A program made the position numbers and the translations under genes. Below are positions 63,342 to 64,000 of a stretch of 64,000 nucleotides of DNA, in pieces. The notes beneath the pieces are model-generated. The model did not search any database. It was not told where the DNA came from and saw only the letters and a list, made by a program, of their open reading frames with translations. How positions within the stretch are numbered: position 1 is the stretch's first letter; every line of letters begins with the position of its first letter. This DNA comes from Vallitalea guaymasensis. Lineage in GTDB: Bacteria > Bacillota > Clostridia > Lachnospirales > Vallitaleaceae. Where the stretch lies: NCBI RefSeq assembly GCF_018141425.1, contig NZ_CP058561.1:2294001-2358000 (forward strand), in the 5' to 3' direction.

Positions 63342-63659
63342 CTACATAGCTGATTCAATTTTTGATTCCAATTGTTGTTTTGGAACTGCTCCCACTACAG
63401 TGTCTACAACTTGACCATTTTTGATTAATAACATTGTAGGAATACTCATTACTCTATATTTTTGAGCTGTTTCACCGTTTTGATCAACATTCAATTTTCC
63501 TATTTTAGCTTTTCCTTCATATTTTTTTGCCAATTCATCTATAACAGGTGCCATCATCTTACATGGTCCACACCAATCTGCGTAAAAGTCAACTAATACT
63601 GGTATATCTGAGTTAAGAACCTCTGCTTCAAAATTAAGATCTGTAAATGCTAGTGCCAT
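63342..63659 (-). CDS. trxA: Thioredoxin
   Basis: The 105-residue protein has the classic fold and active site DFYADWCGPCKMMAPV with Cys30 and Cys33, followed by KIGKLNVDQN, the cis-proline loop SIPTMLL and a VVGAVPK end. It reduces protein disulfides in the cytoplasm. It is monocistronic, with a strong ribosome site (AAGGAGG) and its own promoter and terminator. No thioredoxin reductase gene is next to it. Confidence 0.96.
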   Translation of the reverse strand: MALAFTDLNFEAEVLNSDIPVLVDFYADWCGPCKMMAPVIDELAKKYEGKAKIGKLNVDQNGETAQKYRVMSIPTMLLIKNGQVVDTVVGAVPKQQLESKIESAM

Positions 63660-63705
63660 AATTAAAACCTCCTTATTAAATTATATTTGTATTAATTATA
63701 ATATC

Positions 63706-63735
63706 ATTATATTCTAATATAGTGATATATGTCAA
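63706..63735 (-). promoter_or_regulatory. Promoter of the thioredoxin gene
   Basis: TTGACA (63730-63735) and TATAAT (63706-63711) on the minus strand are 18 bp apart; the leader is about 40 nt. The AT-rich stretch 63736-63965 shows nothing further. Confidence 0.75.
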
Positions 63736-63965
63736 TACATTTTTAAAGTTTTTGATATTATTTTATTATTTATTATCCCTGAATCAAATAACAGTATCCC
63801 TTGTTCTATCATATGCAAAGACTCCAATATTATTTAACATAATACTATATCTAAGTTAAATATAGAATACTCTTTATAATATTTATTCAGCTATAATATA
63901 TAATGTGTATATATCAATTTAAATATACCACTTTATACCATTAATTTCAATAATTTGGTTATTAT

Positions 63966-64000
63966 AAAAAAGATGACTTCTGCATTATACAGAAATCATC
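63966..64000 (-). terminator. Terminator of a minus-strand gene beyond the right edge
   Basis: GATGACTTCTG (63972-63982) pairs with CAGAAATCATC (63990-64000), with one mismatch; on the minus strand TTTTTTATAA follows. The gene it serves lies outside the window. Confidence 0.8.

Noticed and set aside
1-64000. CRISPR arrays, tRNA and rRNA genes, prophage or plasmid genes
   Set aside because: I found no regularly spaced repeats, no cloverleaf or rRNA-like sequence, and no phage structural or plasmid replication genes.

Overview
The window is AT-rich DNA from an anaerobic, low-GC, Gram-positive bacterium of the Clostridia. Evidence: a ferredoxin-dependent 2-oxoacid oxidoreductase, strong AGGAGG-type ribosome binding sites, lipoprotein signal peptides, a Gram-positive LexA box (CGAAC-N4-GTTCG) and many U-tailed terminators. 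A Vallitalea- or Lachnospirales-like host is a guess. No rRNA, tRNA, CRISPR array or prophage is visible; the window looks chromosomal and is dominated by nutrient-scavenging operons.

Layout. 1-1.8 kb: end of a 2-oxoacid:ferredoxin oxidoreductase operon. 2-3.6 kb: a membrane protein and MTA/SAH nucleosidase. 3.7-9.1 kb: a mutarotase-fold/TPR protein and an aldose-epimerase-like enzyme, divergent from an AraC regulator that looks leaderless. 9.7-20.7 kb: a GntR regulator and a co-directional series of genes: BMP-type nucleoside ABC importer, isochorismatase-like hydrolase, PfkB kinase, uridine-phosphorylase-like enzyme, BtpA protein, Fe-dependent alcohol dehydrogenase and a TrpA-like protein with no TrpB. 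21-24.6 kb: uracil-DNA glycosylase, PhnP-like metallo-hydrolase, sugar isomerase and an AraC regulator. 24.7-36.2 kb: a carbohydrate uptake regulon on the minus strand (two paralogous binding proteins, EEP phosphohydrolase, MalF/MalG permeases, GH38 alpha-mannosidase, histidine phosphatase, LacI regulator). 36.4-45.4 kb: second histidine phosphatase, MATE pump, TSUP permease, glycerol-1-phosphate dehydrogenase, glycerophosphodiesterase, PIN-PhoH ATPase, shikimate kinase, lipoprotein hydrolase. 45.8-50 kb: a giant secreted transglutaminase-like repeat protein. 50-53.4 kb: SOS-controlled Y-family polymerase, thymidine kinase, a hairpin-rich stretch and a cluster of DnaA boxes. 53.4-57.4 kb: TetR and RND pump. 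57.9-59.7 kb: an intact insertion sequence with an 8-bp target duplication. 59.8-64 kb: AI-2E family transporter, secreted glycosidase-like protein, thioredoxin.

Two regulatory themes stand out. First, three minus-strand promoters (ABC importer operon, histidine phosphatase/GH38 operon, glycerophosphodiesterase) share one architecture: TTGACA and TATAAT separated by 17 bp, with a LacI-type palindrome related to TGGAATCGATTCCA placed at the same position in the spacer. They define a regulon for the LacI gene at 35.2-36.2 kb and suggest that a mannosylated, phosphodiester-containing compound is imported and dismantled. Second, a palindromic element of about 180 bp occurs three times (20.8, 39.5 and 42.0 kb) with 22-bp inner arms and a conserved structured core, like a MITE or a transcribed hairpin family.

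The least explained metabolic unit is the BtpA/Fe-ADH/TrpA-like trio behind the nucleoside importer. The TrpA-like protein keeps both catalytic acids of the indole-glycerol-phosphate retro-aldolase but has no tryptophan genes around it, so it may cleave a different substrate derived from nucleoside sugar.
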